Below, piece after piece: positions 1-8,582 of a stretch of 62,645 bases of DNA. Within the stretch, counting starts at the first letter, position 1. The number at the start of each line of letters is the position of its first letter. The translations under genes were made by a program, and so were the position numbers. The stretch spans positions 1 through 62,645 of the forward strand of contig CAZTUA010000030.1 in NCBI GenBank assembly GCA_964616545.1, read 5' to 3'. The stretch is from JAQVEM01 sp964616545. Its GTDB lineage: Bacteria; Actinomycetota; Humimicrobiia; Humimicrobiales; Humimicrobiaceae. Under the pieces are notes generated by a model. The model had not been told where the DNA came from. It did not search any database and saw only the letters and a program-made list of their open reading frames with translations.

Positions 1-328
1 CACCGAGGGTTACGCCCTGATATATGGTTACATTATCCCCTATTTCAGTTGTTTCACCTATAACTACCCCCATTCCATGGTCTATAAAAATACCTCTTCC
101 TATTTTCGCTCCCGGGTGAATTTCAATGCCGGTAAAAAATCTGCTGCACTGGGATATCCATCTGGGGAAAAAAGGTATCCTGTGTTTGTAGAGACAGTGT
201 GCGATTCTGTGATTTATAATCGCATGAACACCGGAATAAGTGAGTATTATTTCCAGGGTACTTACCGCAGCAGGGTCCCTTTCTTTTGCTCCCTTTATAA
301 GATCTTTTAATTCTGCTATCAGACCCAT
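1..328 (-). CDS. cysE: Serine O-acetyltransferase (CysE), 3' end cut by window edge
   Basis: The reverse strand from an ATG at 328 reads about 109 codons, starting MGLIAELKDLIKGAKERDPA and continuing out of the window. It carries the CysE N-terminal helical part (INHRIAHCLYK) followed by the start of the left-handed beta-helix hexapeptide repeats (IHPGAKIGRGIFIDHGMG, then GDNVTIYQGVTLG). The family acetylates serine with acetyl-CoA, the first step of cysteine synthesis. It follows gltX by 55 bases, the gltX-cysE order known from Bacillota. The catalytic histidine of DHGMG is present. The C-terminal half, including the cysteine feedback region, lies outside the window. Confidence 0.93.
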   Translation of the reverse strand, partial: MGLIAELKDLIKGAKERDPAAVSTLEIILTYSGVHAIINHRIAHCLYKHRIPFFPRWISQCSRFFTGIEIHPGAKIGRGIFIDHGMGVVIGETTEIGDNVTIYQGVTLG

Positions 329-383
329 AATTTTACCTTATCTTTTATTGGCTTAATTTATTCAGCTGCAAACACTACTTTAA

Positions 384-1868
384 TCACAAATTATTGCTTT
401 TTATATATTCTAAAGTCTGCCTGACTCTTTGTATACAATTTTTTAATCCCAGTATTGATATGACCCTGGGCAGTTCCGGACCGTGTGTTTTACCTGTAAG
501 AGAAACTCTAACAGGCATATATAATAATTTCCCCTTTATTTTTTGCTTTTTAAGAGTTTCTCCTATCAAACCGATAAGCTCTCTACCCTGCTCTTCATTA
601 AAATCCATATCTGTACTATTGTCAAAGAATTTACATTTGTTCTCCAGACTTTCCAGAAAACTGCTTATCACTACTTTAGAAGTATCCTTTTTTAAAATTT
701 CAATTGCTTCTACGCTGTATCCGGCAATTGATTCACTGAAAAAATCTTTCATATAAAATGAAAATTCATTAAGAGTTTTTAGATTGTCCCTGAATGCTTC
801 TGCACCTTTTAAAATTTTTTCTGCTACCTTTTTACTTTCTGACTCTTCTCTGCTTACTATTCTGTTCCGGATCAGGTAGGGTGTGCAGAGAGCGGCCAGT
901 TCTCCTGCAGTTTTTCTCCTTATATAAATGCCGTTTAACCATTTTAATTTATCCATATCAAATACAGCCGGGCTCTTCGAGATGTCCTGTATTTTAAATT
1001 TATCTACAATATCCTTTATGCTGAATGTCTCTTCATTTTCTCCAGGCGACCATGATAGTATTGAAAGATAATTTGCTATAGCCTCTGCAAGATATCCTTC
1101 TTCCCTGAACTCGGAAATAGTAGTAGCCCCGTGTCTCTTGCTCAGTTTAGAGCCATCTCTGCCCAGTATCATGGAAAGGTGCGCAAAAGAAGGCAGTTTA
1201 AATCCAAGGCTTTTAAATAATAAGATCTGTCTGGCAGTATTGGTTATGTGGTCCTCGCCTCTTAAAACATGCGTTATTCCCATATCACCATCGTCAACAA
1301 CAACTGCAAAATTATAAGACGGGGTGCCGTCTGACTTAATAATAATAAAATCTCCAATTACATCCGATTTAAATTTTATATTTCCCCTTATTAAATCATC
1401 AAAAGCAATTTCCTGTCCGCTATCTACCTTAAACCTTATGGTAAATTTTTTACCTTCCTTTAAATTCTCCTCGATTTTAGAATCAGAAAGCCCCCTGCAT
1501 CTATTATCATATCTGGACATCTCACCGGCTGCATACTGGTCTTTTTTAAGTTTTTCTAACCTTTCCGGAGTGCAGAAACACCTGTAGGCCATATTCTGTC
1601 TGGTCAGTTTCCGGGCAAATTCTCTGTATGCTTCATTTCTCTCGCTCTGCCTGTAAAATTCATCCCAGTCAAGACCAAGCCATTTCAGATCATCTATTAT
1701 GGATTTTTCATAGGCACTGTTTGACCTCTTTATATCAGTATCCTCTATTCTCAGGATTAATTTTCCCTTTATGCTCCTGGCAGCCAGCCAGTTAAAAAGG
1801 GCAGTTCTTGATGTTCCTATATGCAGACCTCCCGTAGGAGATGGCGCAAACCTGAAACGCGGTATCAT
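384..1868 (-). CDS. gltX: Glutamyl-tRNA synthetase
   Basis: A 494-residue class I aminoacyl-tRNA synthetase that charges tRNA-Glu. The HIGH-type motif is GGLHIGTS near residue 14 and the KMSKS-type motif is GSKLSKRHG near residue 245. The C-terminal anticodon-binding part is complete and the length is normal. Some bacterial GltX enzymes also charge tRNA-Gln; this sequence alone does not tell which type it is. It lies 123 bases after ispF and 55 bases before cysE. I looked for a T-box leader in the upstream gap and saw none. Confidence 0.97.
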   Translation of the reverse strand: MIPRFRFAPSPTGGLHIGTSRTALFNWLAARSIKGKLILRIEDTDIKRSNSAYEKSIIDDLKWLGLDWDEFYRQSERNEAYREFARKLTRQNMAYRCFCTPERLEKLKKDQYAAGEMSRYDNRCRGLSDSKIEENLKEGKKFTIRFKVDSGQEIAFDDLIRGNIKFKSDVIGDFIIIKSDGTPSYNFAVVVDDGDMGITHVLRGEDHITNTARQILLFKSLGFKLPSFAHLSMILGRDGSKLSKRHGATTISEFREEGYLAEAIANYLSILSWSPGENEETFSIKDIVDKFKIQDISKSPAVFDMDKLKWLNGIYIRRKTAGELAALCTPYLIRNRIVSREESESKKVAEKILKGAEAFRDNLKTLNEFSFYMKDFFSESIAGYSVEAIEILKKDTSKVVISSFLESLENKCKFFDNSTDMDFNEEQGRELIGLIGETLKKQKIKGKLLYMPVRVSLTGKTHGPELPRVISILGLKNCIQRVRQTLEYIKSNNL

Positions 1869-1991
1869 TCTTACTCCATTTTTTATCTTTTATAGATTCA
1901 ATTCATTATTCCATGCACATTAATATTCATATTCAACCAAAAAAATATATAAATTACCTGACATATAAATTTTCTTAATTACGTAAAAGAT

Positions 1992-2459
1992 TCATTTTAA
2001 CAAAACAATACATTCTGCAGCAATACCCTCTCCTCTGCCGCAGAACCCGAGACCCTCGGTAGTGGTTGCTTTTATGTTTATGTCATCTTCGCCTATCCCC
2101 AGGACCTCCGCTATATTCTTTTTCATTTCGGGGATATATCCCGAAACTTTTGGTTCCTGCATTATGAGAACCGCATCTATATTTACAATACTGTATTTCC
2201 TTCTTTCCATTTTTTTTCTTACTTTCTCGAGTAAAACCAGGCTGGATATATCTTTGTACCTGATATCGGTATCGGGAAAATGAATTCCTATGTCGCCCAG
2301 GCTGCATGCCCCAAGAATGGCATCCATAATTGAATGCACCAGGACATCTGCGTCAGAATGGCCCGCCAGTCCAGTTTTATGTTCCAGTTCTACTCCTCCA
2401 AGTACCAGCTTCCGGCCAGTTGCAAATTTATGAACATCAAATCCCAATCCAGCTTTCAT
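1992..2459 (-). CDS. ispF: 2-C-methyl-D-erythritol 2,4-cyclodiphosphate synthase
   Basis: 155 residues, the normal size. It catalyses the cyclisation step of the non-mevalonate (MEP) isoprenoid pathway. The zinc-binding motif DVHKF near residue 8, the GHSDADVLVHSIMDA segment and the C-terminal TTTEGLGFCGRGEGIAA are all present. The gene directly follows ispD (31 bases), so the two MEP enzymes are probably cotranscribed. It is a separate protein rather than an IspDF fusion. Confidence 0.97.
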   Translation of the reverse strand: MKAGLGFDVHKFATGRKLVLGGVELEHKTGLAGHSDADVLVHSIMDAILGACSLGDIGIHFPDTDIRYKDISSLVLLEKVRKKMERRKYSIVNIDAVLIMQEPKVSGYIPEMKKNIAEVLGIGEDDINIKATTTEGLGFCGRGEGIAAECIVLLK

Positions 2460-2490
2460 GGTTAGCTTTCCTCTTCACGGTTTTATTTAA

Positions 2491-3201
2491 TTATTTTTTT
2501 CCATTTTTAATCATTACAAGTTCTGCAAGAAACAGATCAAGAGGAGTTGTGATTTTTATATTTTCGTGCCTTCCTCTTACCACGTAGACTTTAAGATTTA
2601 TTCTCTCTGTAAGTGATGCATCATCTGTGCCCGTAAAACCATCCTTCAGAGCTCTTTTATGTGCTTTTAGTATATCTTCATAGAAAAAAGTTTGCGGGGT
2701 TTGAGCATGCCAGACAGTATCGCGCGGGATGGTCTTGTTTATAACATTTCCTTCCGTCACTTTTACTGTTTCCATTACAGGTGCTGCCATTATGGCTCCT
2801 CTGATTCCGGAATCCTTTTTATTTTCCCTTATTAAAATATTTATCAATAAGTTAATTTCATCCGGAGTCACAAGAGGTCTCACACCATCATGAATAGACA
2901 CAATTCTGGTTGATGGAGGTACTTCTTTTAAAGCTTTGTATACAGATTCCTGCCTGCTGTTTCCTCCTATTACAAGTTTTTTAACCTTATCAAAGGAATA
3001 TTTTTCAACTATATTTTTCCTGCATAAATCAATATAGTCCCGGGGGATTGAAATATAGATTTCTTTTATTTTTGATGAATTTTGAAAAGCATTTATAGCG
3101 TGGGCCAGGATAGGTTTTCCGTAAATATCCATAAATTGTTTGCTGATATTTCCCTTAAATCTTATTCCCCTTCCGGCTGCTGTAATTATCGCTGCATTCA
3201 T
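2491..3201 (-). CDS. ispD: 2-C-methyl-D-erythritol 4-phosphate cytidylyltransferase
   Basis: 236 residues with the nucleotidyltransferase fold. The CTP-binding loop is AAGRGIRFKG near residue 8, with K20 of ISKQF, and the family segments HDGVRPLV and AQTPQTF are present. It transfers CMP to MEP in the non-mevalonate isoprenoid pathway. It sits between disA and ispF, the same neighbours as in Bacillus, although the PIN-TRAM gene (yacL type) usually found between disA and ispD there is missing here. Confidence 0.96.
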   Translation of the reverse strand: MNAAIITAAGRGIRFKGNISKQFMDIYGKPILAHAINAFQNSSKIKEIYISIPRDYIDLCRKNIVEKYSFDKVKKLVIGGNSRQESVYKALKEVPPSTRIVSIHDGVRPLVTPDEINLLINILIRENKKDSGIRGAIMAAPVMETVKVTEGNVINKTIPRDTVWHAQTPQTFFYEDILKAHKRALKDGFTGTDDASLTERINLKVYVVRGRHENIKITTPLDLFLAELVMIKNGKK

Positions 3202-3284
3202 AAATTATTATCAATAGTATTTTTTGAAAACCTGTCAACCATTAAATTTGAAAACAATAAAACCAGAATAACATCCCGGTGATG

Positions 3285-4391
3285 TTATATTCTAATTTTC
3301 GGAATTACTCCTCCTTTTCTATTATACGGCTCATTATACAGGTAATATTCCGCAAACTTTTTCAGTTTATCATGCAAAGACCTTGCCCTGCCTTTGCTCA
3401 TTCCTGCAATTTCGGATAATTCCTCTACATCGGCACTCATAATATTTTTTAAATTCCCAAACTTATCAACAAGACTGGTAATGATTGACTGTGGCAGTCT
3501 CCTGACCTCAGTTATAATTCTCAGGCCTCTGGGGTGCATGTCAAATTCTCTTAAACTACCTTCAGTTTCATAGCCTAAAATTTTTGCTATATTTCCCAGT
3601 TCGAGCAGCTCTTTTTCACTTAATGAATTTATTTTATCCTTTATTTCAAATGGTTCAGCAACAACTTCAGGGTTTATATAATCGCTTATTATATTTAAAG
3701 AGTCATTCACTACGTTGGTCATCAATTCCTCTACCTGCATTTTTAGAAGTCTCCCCTCAACTCCCAGCTCATAGATATATTTCTTAACTTCTTTTTCTGT
3801 TTTCTGAACAATGCTGGATCTCTGCAGTATACTTGCGACATCAAAGAGGGTCACAAGGTCTTCCAGTTCTTTTACAGTCAGACTGAACGTAAGCTCGTCT
3901 AATCCTTCCTTGTATTTTTCAAGCGTTTGAAGCGCCTGATTTGCTTTGGACAGTATAACCCTTGGCTCTTCAAGCATATATCTTATATCACCCTTATATA
4001 TGGTGACCACATCTCTCTTCATCGAAATAGAAATGACCAGGGTATTGGTCTGCTTGGCAACTCTCTCTGCGGTTCTGTGTCTTGTTCCTGTTTCGGATGT
4101 TTTTATATTTGGACTCGGGAACAGGTGAGTATTGGCATACAGAACACGCTTGGCATCGGAACTTAAAATTATAGCTCCGTCCATCTTTGCCAGCTCATAA
4201 AATTTTGTAGGGGTGAAACTGCTGCCAATATAAAAACCGCCGTTTACAAGCTTTAGTACTTCCTCTGAATCTCCAACCACAATCAGTCCACCCGTTTTCC
4301 CCTGGAGTATGTATTCTATACCCAGTCTTAATTCAGTACCGGGAGCTATTTTCTTCAGGCATTCTATTAATAACTCTTCTCTTTTATTCAT
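3285..4391 (-). CDS. disA: Diadenylate cyclase DisA (c-di-AMP synthesis, DNA scanning)
   Basis: 368 residues with the complete DisA architecture: an N-terminal DAC domain with the DGA motif (KMDGAIILS, about residue 70) and the RHR motif (GTRHRTAER, about residue 105), a helical spine, and a C-terminal helix-hairpin-helix DNA-binding region near residues 300-350. The family condenses two ATP into c-di-AMP and stops at branched DNA. It lies 15 bases after clpC. The radA gene that usually separates clpC and disA in Bacillus is absent, so the DisA regulator RadA must be encoded elsewhere if it exists. Confidence 0.96.
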   Translation of the reverse strand: MNKREELLIECLKKIAPGTELRLGIEYILQGKTGGLIVVGDSEEVLKLVNGGFYIGSSFTPTKFYELAKMDGAIILSSDAKRVLYANTHLFPSPNIKTSETGTRHRTAERVAKQTNTLVISISMKRDVVTIYKGDIRYMLEEPRVILSKANQALQTLEKYKEGLDELTFSLTVKELEDLVTLFDVASILQRSSIVQKTEKEVKKYIYELGVEGRLLKMQVEELMTNVVNDSLNIISDYINPEVVAEPFEIKDKINSLSEKELLELGNIAKILGYETEGSLREFDMHPRGLRIITEVRRLPQSIITSLVDKFGNLKNIMSADVEELSEIAGMSKGRARSLHDKLKKFAEYYLYNEPYNRKGGVIPKIRI

Positions 4392-4406
4392 TGGCCTCCT
4401 GCATAA

Positions 4407-6872
4407 TTAAACTTTTAATACACTTCCACGGCTTATCTTTTTAATTTCAAAGTGCATCTTCTTATCCCTTACGCTTACCTCTACTTTCTGGCCGGATTTA
4501 ATTTCGCCGCTTATCAGTTTCTCCGACAGAGGATCTTCTATTAAATTCTGGATACATCTTCTCATGGGCCTTGCTCCCATTGAAGGATCGTAGCCTTTTT
4601 CAAGGAGAAGATCTTTTGCACTTTTCTTAAGCTCAATTATAATACCCTGAAGCTCTAACTGCTGCTGCACCCTTGACATCATAAGGTCCATAATACTGTA
4701 AATCTGCTTTTTCTGTAATTTATGGAATACTATTACTTCGTCAATTCTATTAAGGAACTCCGGACGAAAAGCCTGTTTCAGCTCACTCATCACTTTTTCT
4801 TTTATCTCTTCGTAAGACAGATCCTCTGTATTTACCATCTTGAATCCCATTGGAGTGCTTTTTTGAATTTCTCTCGCTCCAAGATTTGACGTCATTATAA
4901 TTACAGTGTTTTTAAAATCTACTCTCTTTCCCTGAGAATCTGTAAGGTGGCCATCCTCAAAAATTTGAAGCAGTATATTGAAAACGTCTGGATGCGCTTT
5001 TTCAATTTCATCCAGAAGGATGACACTGTACGGCTTCCTTCTCACAAGCTCGGTCAACTGGCCGCCTTCATCATAACCCACATAACCCGGAGGCGAGCCA
5101 ACCAGTTTGGATACAGAATGTTTTTCCATATACTCTGACATGTCAATCTGTATCAGAGCTTCTTCTTTATCAAACAAAAATTCTGCTATTGTTTTGGCCA
5201 GCTCAGTTTTACCCACACCTGAGGGGCCGAGAAACATGAAAGAACCTATCGGCCTTTTAGGATCCTTAAGACCTGAACGGGACCTTCTTATGGCCAGAGA
5301 TACCGTTTTTATTGCCTCATCCTGCCCTACAACTCGTTTATGAAGATCATCTTCCATTCTCAATAATTTGGATGATTCACTTGAAGTTAATTTATATACA
5401 GGGATACCAGTCCAGTTTGATAATATTTCTGTTATCTCATTCTCGCTTACAATTTCCTTATCAGCTTTTTTCGACCTGGTATTGGTTTCTTCTATTTCCC
5501 TCTTTTCCTTTAATAACTGTTTCTCTTTATCGCGCATCTGGGCTGCTTTTTCAAAGTCCTGGGATTTTATGGCTTTTTTCTTTTCTTTTACAGTATTCTC
5601 AATATTTGTTTCAAGCTCTTTCAGGTCGGGAGGTGTTGTCAGCGTCCTGACCCTGACCCTGGACGAAGCTTCATCTATAAGGTCTATAGCCTTATCCGGT
5701 AAAAACCTGTCACTTATATAGCGGTGCGACAGTTTCGCTGCCGCTACTATGGCATCTTCGGTTATTGTGAGACTGTGGAATGACTCATATTTATCCTTAA
5801 GGCCTTTTAATATTTCTATTGTCTCATATACCGACGGTTCATTTATAAATATAGGCTGGAATCTTCTTTCAAGGGCTTTGTCCTTTTCGACGTACCTGCG
5901 GTATTCATTTATGGTTGTGGCGCCGATGGTCTGTATCTCTCCCCTTGCCAGCATTGGTTTTAATATGCTTGCAGCATCTATGGCACCTTCAGCCGCGCCG
6001 GCCCCCACAAGAGTATGAACCTCGTCAATAAAAAGTATAATATCTCCATCATCTCTTATTTCGGCCAGTACTTTTTTCAACCTTTCCTCAAAGTCTCCTC
6101 TGTACCTGGAACCAGCAACAAGAGACCCCAGGTCAAGAGTAAATATTTTTTTGCCTGAAAGATTTGTCGGAACTTTCTTTGAACATATTAACTGGGCCAT
6201 CCCTTCAACAATTGCAGTCTTTCCAACTCCAGATTCACCTATTAATATTGGATTATTCTTGGTTCTTCTTGAAAGTATCTGGATTATTCTATCAATCTCA
6301 TTTTTTCTTCCTATCAGCGGGTCAAGCTTGCCCTCGCAGGCCAGCATGGTTAAATCCTTTCCATACTGCATAAGCATCTTAAGAGACTTCTTCTGGCTTT
6401 TTCCGGTGGTAATCTTTTCTGGTTCTGAATAATAGGATTGCCGGTTTAAAATTTCCTTTATTTTTTCTTTTACATTATCCAGCGTTATCCCCATACCGTT
6501 TAAAACTCTTGCTGCAACCCCTTCTCCTTCTCTTAGAAGACCCAGAAGTATATGCTCGGTACCTATATAATTGTGGCCCATCTGAAGCGCTTCCCTCAGA
6601 GAAAGCTCCAGTACTTTTTTGGCTCTTGGTGTAAAGGGAATGTGCTCATAAGATTCTGAAGAGCCTTCTGTAACCACCTCTTTCACTGAAGACCTGATTT
6701 CTTCAACTGATAAATTTAATTCATAAAAAACCCTGGCAGCAATTCCTTCTCTTTCATCAATCAGGCCGAGAAGAATGTGTTCGGTTCCAATATAATTCTG
6801 TTTTAAAAATCTTGCTTCATCCTGAGCTTTAACAACTACTTTCCTTGCTCTTTCTGTAAACCTCTCAAACAT
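4407..6872 (-). CDS. clpC: AAA+ unfoldase ClpC
   Basis: 821 residues. Domains in order: two Clp-N repeats (about 1-145), first AAA+ module with Walker A GESGVGKT, a middle region carrying a UVR-like helical pair (KSQDFEKAAQMRDKEKQ), a second AAA+ module with Walker A GPSGVGKT, and a C-terminal small domain. It unfolds substrates for ClpP and, in Bacillota, recognises arginine-phosphorylated proteins through the N domain. The start codon directly follows the mcsB stop codon, so translation is probably coupled. No ctsR gene is present at this locus. Confidence 0.97.
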   Translation of the reverse strand: MFERFTERARKVVVKAQDEARFLKQNYIGTEHILLGLIDEREGIAARVFYELNLSVEEIRSSVKEVVTEGSSESYEHIPFTPRAKKVLELSLREALQMGHNYIGTEHILLGLLREGEGVAARVLNGMGITLDNVKEKIKEILNRQSYYSEPEKITTGKSQKKSLKMLMQYGKDLTMLACEGKLDPLIGRKNEIDRIIQILSRRTKNNPILIGESGVGKTAIVEGMAQLICSKKVPTNLSGKKIFTLDLGSLVAGSRYRGDFEERLKKVLAEIRDDGDIILFIDEVHTLVGAGAAEGAIDAASILKPMLARGEIQTIGATTINEYRRYVEKDKALERRFQPIFINEPSVYETIEILKGLKDKYESFHSLTITEDAIVAAAKLSHRYISDRFLPDKAIDLIDEASSRVRVRTLTTPPDLKELETNIENTVKEKKKAIKSQDFEKAAQMRDKEKQLLKEKREIEETNTRSKKADKEIVSENEITEILSNWTGIPVYKLTSSESSKLLRMEDDLHKRVVGQDEAIKTVSLAIRRSRSGLKDPKRPIGSFMFLGPSGVGKTELAKTIAEFLFDKEEALIQIDMSEYMEKHSVSKLVGSPPGYVGYDEGGQLTELVRRKPYSVILLDEIEKAHPDVFNILLQIFEDGHLTDSQGKRVDFKNTVIIMTSNLGAREIQKSTPMGFKMVNTEDLSYEEIKEKVMSELKQAFRPEFLNRIDEVIVFHKLQKKQIYSIMDLMMSRVQQQLELQGIIIELKKSAKDLLLEKGYDPSMGARPMRRCIQNLIEDPLSEKLISGEIKSGQKVEVSVRDKKMHFEIKKISRGSVLKV

Positions 6873-7955
6873 TTAATCAGCTTCCTTTAAAATATTTTTT
6901 CTAATAATTTCAGCTCTTATTGAATCAAGCCGGTCATTATCTATCCCATCGCTCAATTCCATATCCATTATAATATGGGGGTCGCTTATTTTATTTATCA
7001 ACTCAAAAAAATCGAAATCGTAAACCCCGTCTATTATATTCAGGTCAAGCCCCAGTTTTATTATCGATAACAATTCCAGCGCTTCTTCGTATGATAATAT
7101 TTTAGCATACTTTAGCAAACCAAAGGAACGGTATATATTATCCTCAATCCCCAGAGAATCATTCTTTTTTAACTGTATTCTTGCATTTTTTTCATCCTCG
7201 ACTACGCTCAGACAAATTGCCTCCATCTCCTTAACTATATCTCTCTCACTTTTACCAAGTGTAATACGGTTGGAAATTTCAAAGAGGTTGCCTATTATTT
7301 CTGACTGCCCTACAAAATACCCGTTTATCTGGCAGCCAATATTATTTATTTTTTTAACAAAATCAACAATTTCCGGGCTCACTGCCAGTACAGGAAGATG
7401 GGCTATAATAGTTATCTTTAAAGCAGTCCCCAGGTTAAACGGGCTTGCTGTAAGATATCCGATATTGCTATCAAATGCGAAACTTAATTTTTTTTCAAAA
7501 TACTTCTCAATACCCATGATTTCATTATATGTTCTGCGTATATTCAAAGCGGGACAGGAGCTCTGGATTCTAACATGGTCCTCGTAATTTATGATTACTG
7601 CTGTTGATATTCCTGTATCTGTTGCAGCTCTAACGAATAATCCCCTGCCCTGCATTCTTTTTGCTGCCCCTTCATCTATCATATAATCTTTAAAAAGCAA
7701 ATCTCTCTGTATTTTATCCAGATTGCCTATCCTGTAATACTGAAAATCTTCAAACTCCTTTATATCTCCGGCAGTTTTCTTTATTTCTTCAAGAATGGTA
7801 TTCCTTTCCCTCCCGCTGCTTGCACCCGGAAATTTTTTGTTGATAAGATTCCTTGCAAGCATGGCTTTTGTATTTAAAATGATCTTATCTTTATTATTTG
7901 TTTTTCTTTTTCTTTTTGTTTTATGTTCAAGCAGGTAGAACTTTTCACCGGCCAT
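6873..7955 (-). CDS. mcsB: McsB-like phosphagen-kinase-fold protein, active-site arginines substituted
   Basis: 360 residues; fold, length and position between mcsA and clpC identify it as McsB, the protein-arginine kinase that marks ClpC substrates. Several positions depart from the family consensus as I know it. SSRIRLARN is NTKAMLARN (residues 28-36), replacing both arginines by K30 and M32. NEEDH is NYEDH (123-127). The conserved Cys of LTACP is S171. The R of GTGLR is K180 and the R of TLGRSE is K235. The C-terminal pArg-sensing RDxxRA reads LDSIRA. The protein may be a weak kinase or a pseudokinase adaptor. It overlaps mcsA by 11 bases. The gene symbol refers to the family, not proven activity. 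Confidence 0.87.
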   Translation of the reverse strand: MAGEKFYLLEHKTKRKRKTNNKDKIILNTKAMLARNLINKKFPGASSGRERNTILEEIKKTAGDIKEFEDFQYYRIGNLDKIQRDLLFKDYMIDEGAAKRMQGRGLFVRAATDTGISTAVIINYEDHVRIQSSCPALNIRRTYNEIMGIEKYFEKKLSFAFDSNIGYLTASPFNLGTALKITIIAHLPVLAVSPEIVDFVKKINNIGCQINGYFVGQSEIIGNLFEISNRITLGKSERDIVKEMEAICLSVVEDEKNARIQLKKNDSLGIEDNIYRSFGLLKYAKILSYEEALELLSIIKLGLDLNIIDGVYDFDFFELINKISDPHIIMDMELSDGIDNDRLDSIRAEIIRKNILKEAD

Positions 7956-8484
7956 ATATATTTTTCTCCAATCTTTTGATTTTATCTCTTATTTTTGCAG
8001 CTCCTTCGAAATTCTCAATTATTATTTCACTCTGCAATTTGTATCTTAGGTCTTTTATGCTTTTTTCAAGTCTTATTTTTTTACTTGTATTTACCGGTAT
8101 TTTCCCTTTATTTTCAAGACTTCCCTGAATAGATTTTATTACAGGAAATAATATATCCTTAAATTCGCTGTAGCAATTTCCACAACCCACCTTACCTGTT
8201 CTTTTAATGGCCTTTAAATCTGTACCGCAGATGGAGCATTTTAGATTCCTCCTAAAACTTAAATTCTTTAAAATCTTTTTGCTCATGCCGGATTGTGAGC
8301 TTCCGTTACCGGATTGAAAAATCTTATAAAAGATTTTGGTAAGGTCACTGTAAAAATCTTCTTCATTTAAGAAAGAAAAATCCTTTGCACATTCCCTGCA
8401 GATATTTATTTTTTCTACATTACTGCCCTGAATCTTTATCAAATGTATAGTTGCTTCATTTTTATTGCAGAAATCACATTTCAT
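7945..8484 (-). CDS. mcsA: McsA zinc-finger activator with UVR motif
   Basis: 179 residues. Four CxxC pairs (CDFC at residues 3-6, CREC near 34, CSIC and CGNC near 82 and 99) form two zinc sites, and the C-terminus carries a UVR helical pair (NFEGAAKIRDKIKRLEK), the domain order of McsA. In Bacillota it activates the kinase McsB and helps control CtsR and ClpC. It is the first gene of the mcsA-mcsB-clpC-disA run, with its own -10 box upstream. McsA is well conserved here although its partner McsB is not. Confidence 0.94.
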   Translation of the reverse strand: MKCDFCNKNEATIHLIKIQGSNVEKINICRECAKDFSFLNEEDFYSDLTKIFYKIFQSGNGSSQSGMSKKILKNLSFRRNLKCSICGTDLKAIKRTGKVGCGNCYSEFKDILFPVIKSIQGSLENKGKIPVNTSKKIRLEKSIKDLRYKLQSEIIIENFEGAAKIRDKIKRLEKNIYGR

Positions 8485-8531
8485 ATTTTAATCACCATTA
8501 TGGAATAAATAGTTTTGTATTTTGCAAAGAA

Positions 8532-8537
8532 ATTATA
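8532..8537 (-). promoter_or_regulatory. Probable -10 box of the mcsA operon
   Basis: TATAAT on the minus strand lies 48 bases upstream of mcsA in the gap after lysS. I see no good -35 hexamer at normal spacing. No CtsR heptad repeats (GGTCAAA type) and no CIRCE element are visible in this gap, in line with the missing ctsR. Confidence 0.45.
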
Positions 8538-8582
8538 TCATCTTTTCTATAAGAATAAACTCAAATCACATTGCTTGATTGT

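Noticed and set aside
1869..1991. T-box leader before gltX-cysE
   Set aside because: No T-box sequence (TGGNACC type), specifier stem or terminator hairpin; the gap before glyQ was checked likewise with the same result.
8485..8582. CtsR or CIRCE heat-shock operator before mcsA
   Set aside because: I looked for tandem GGTCAAA heptads and for the TTAGCACTC-type inverted repeat and found neither.
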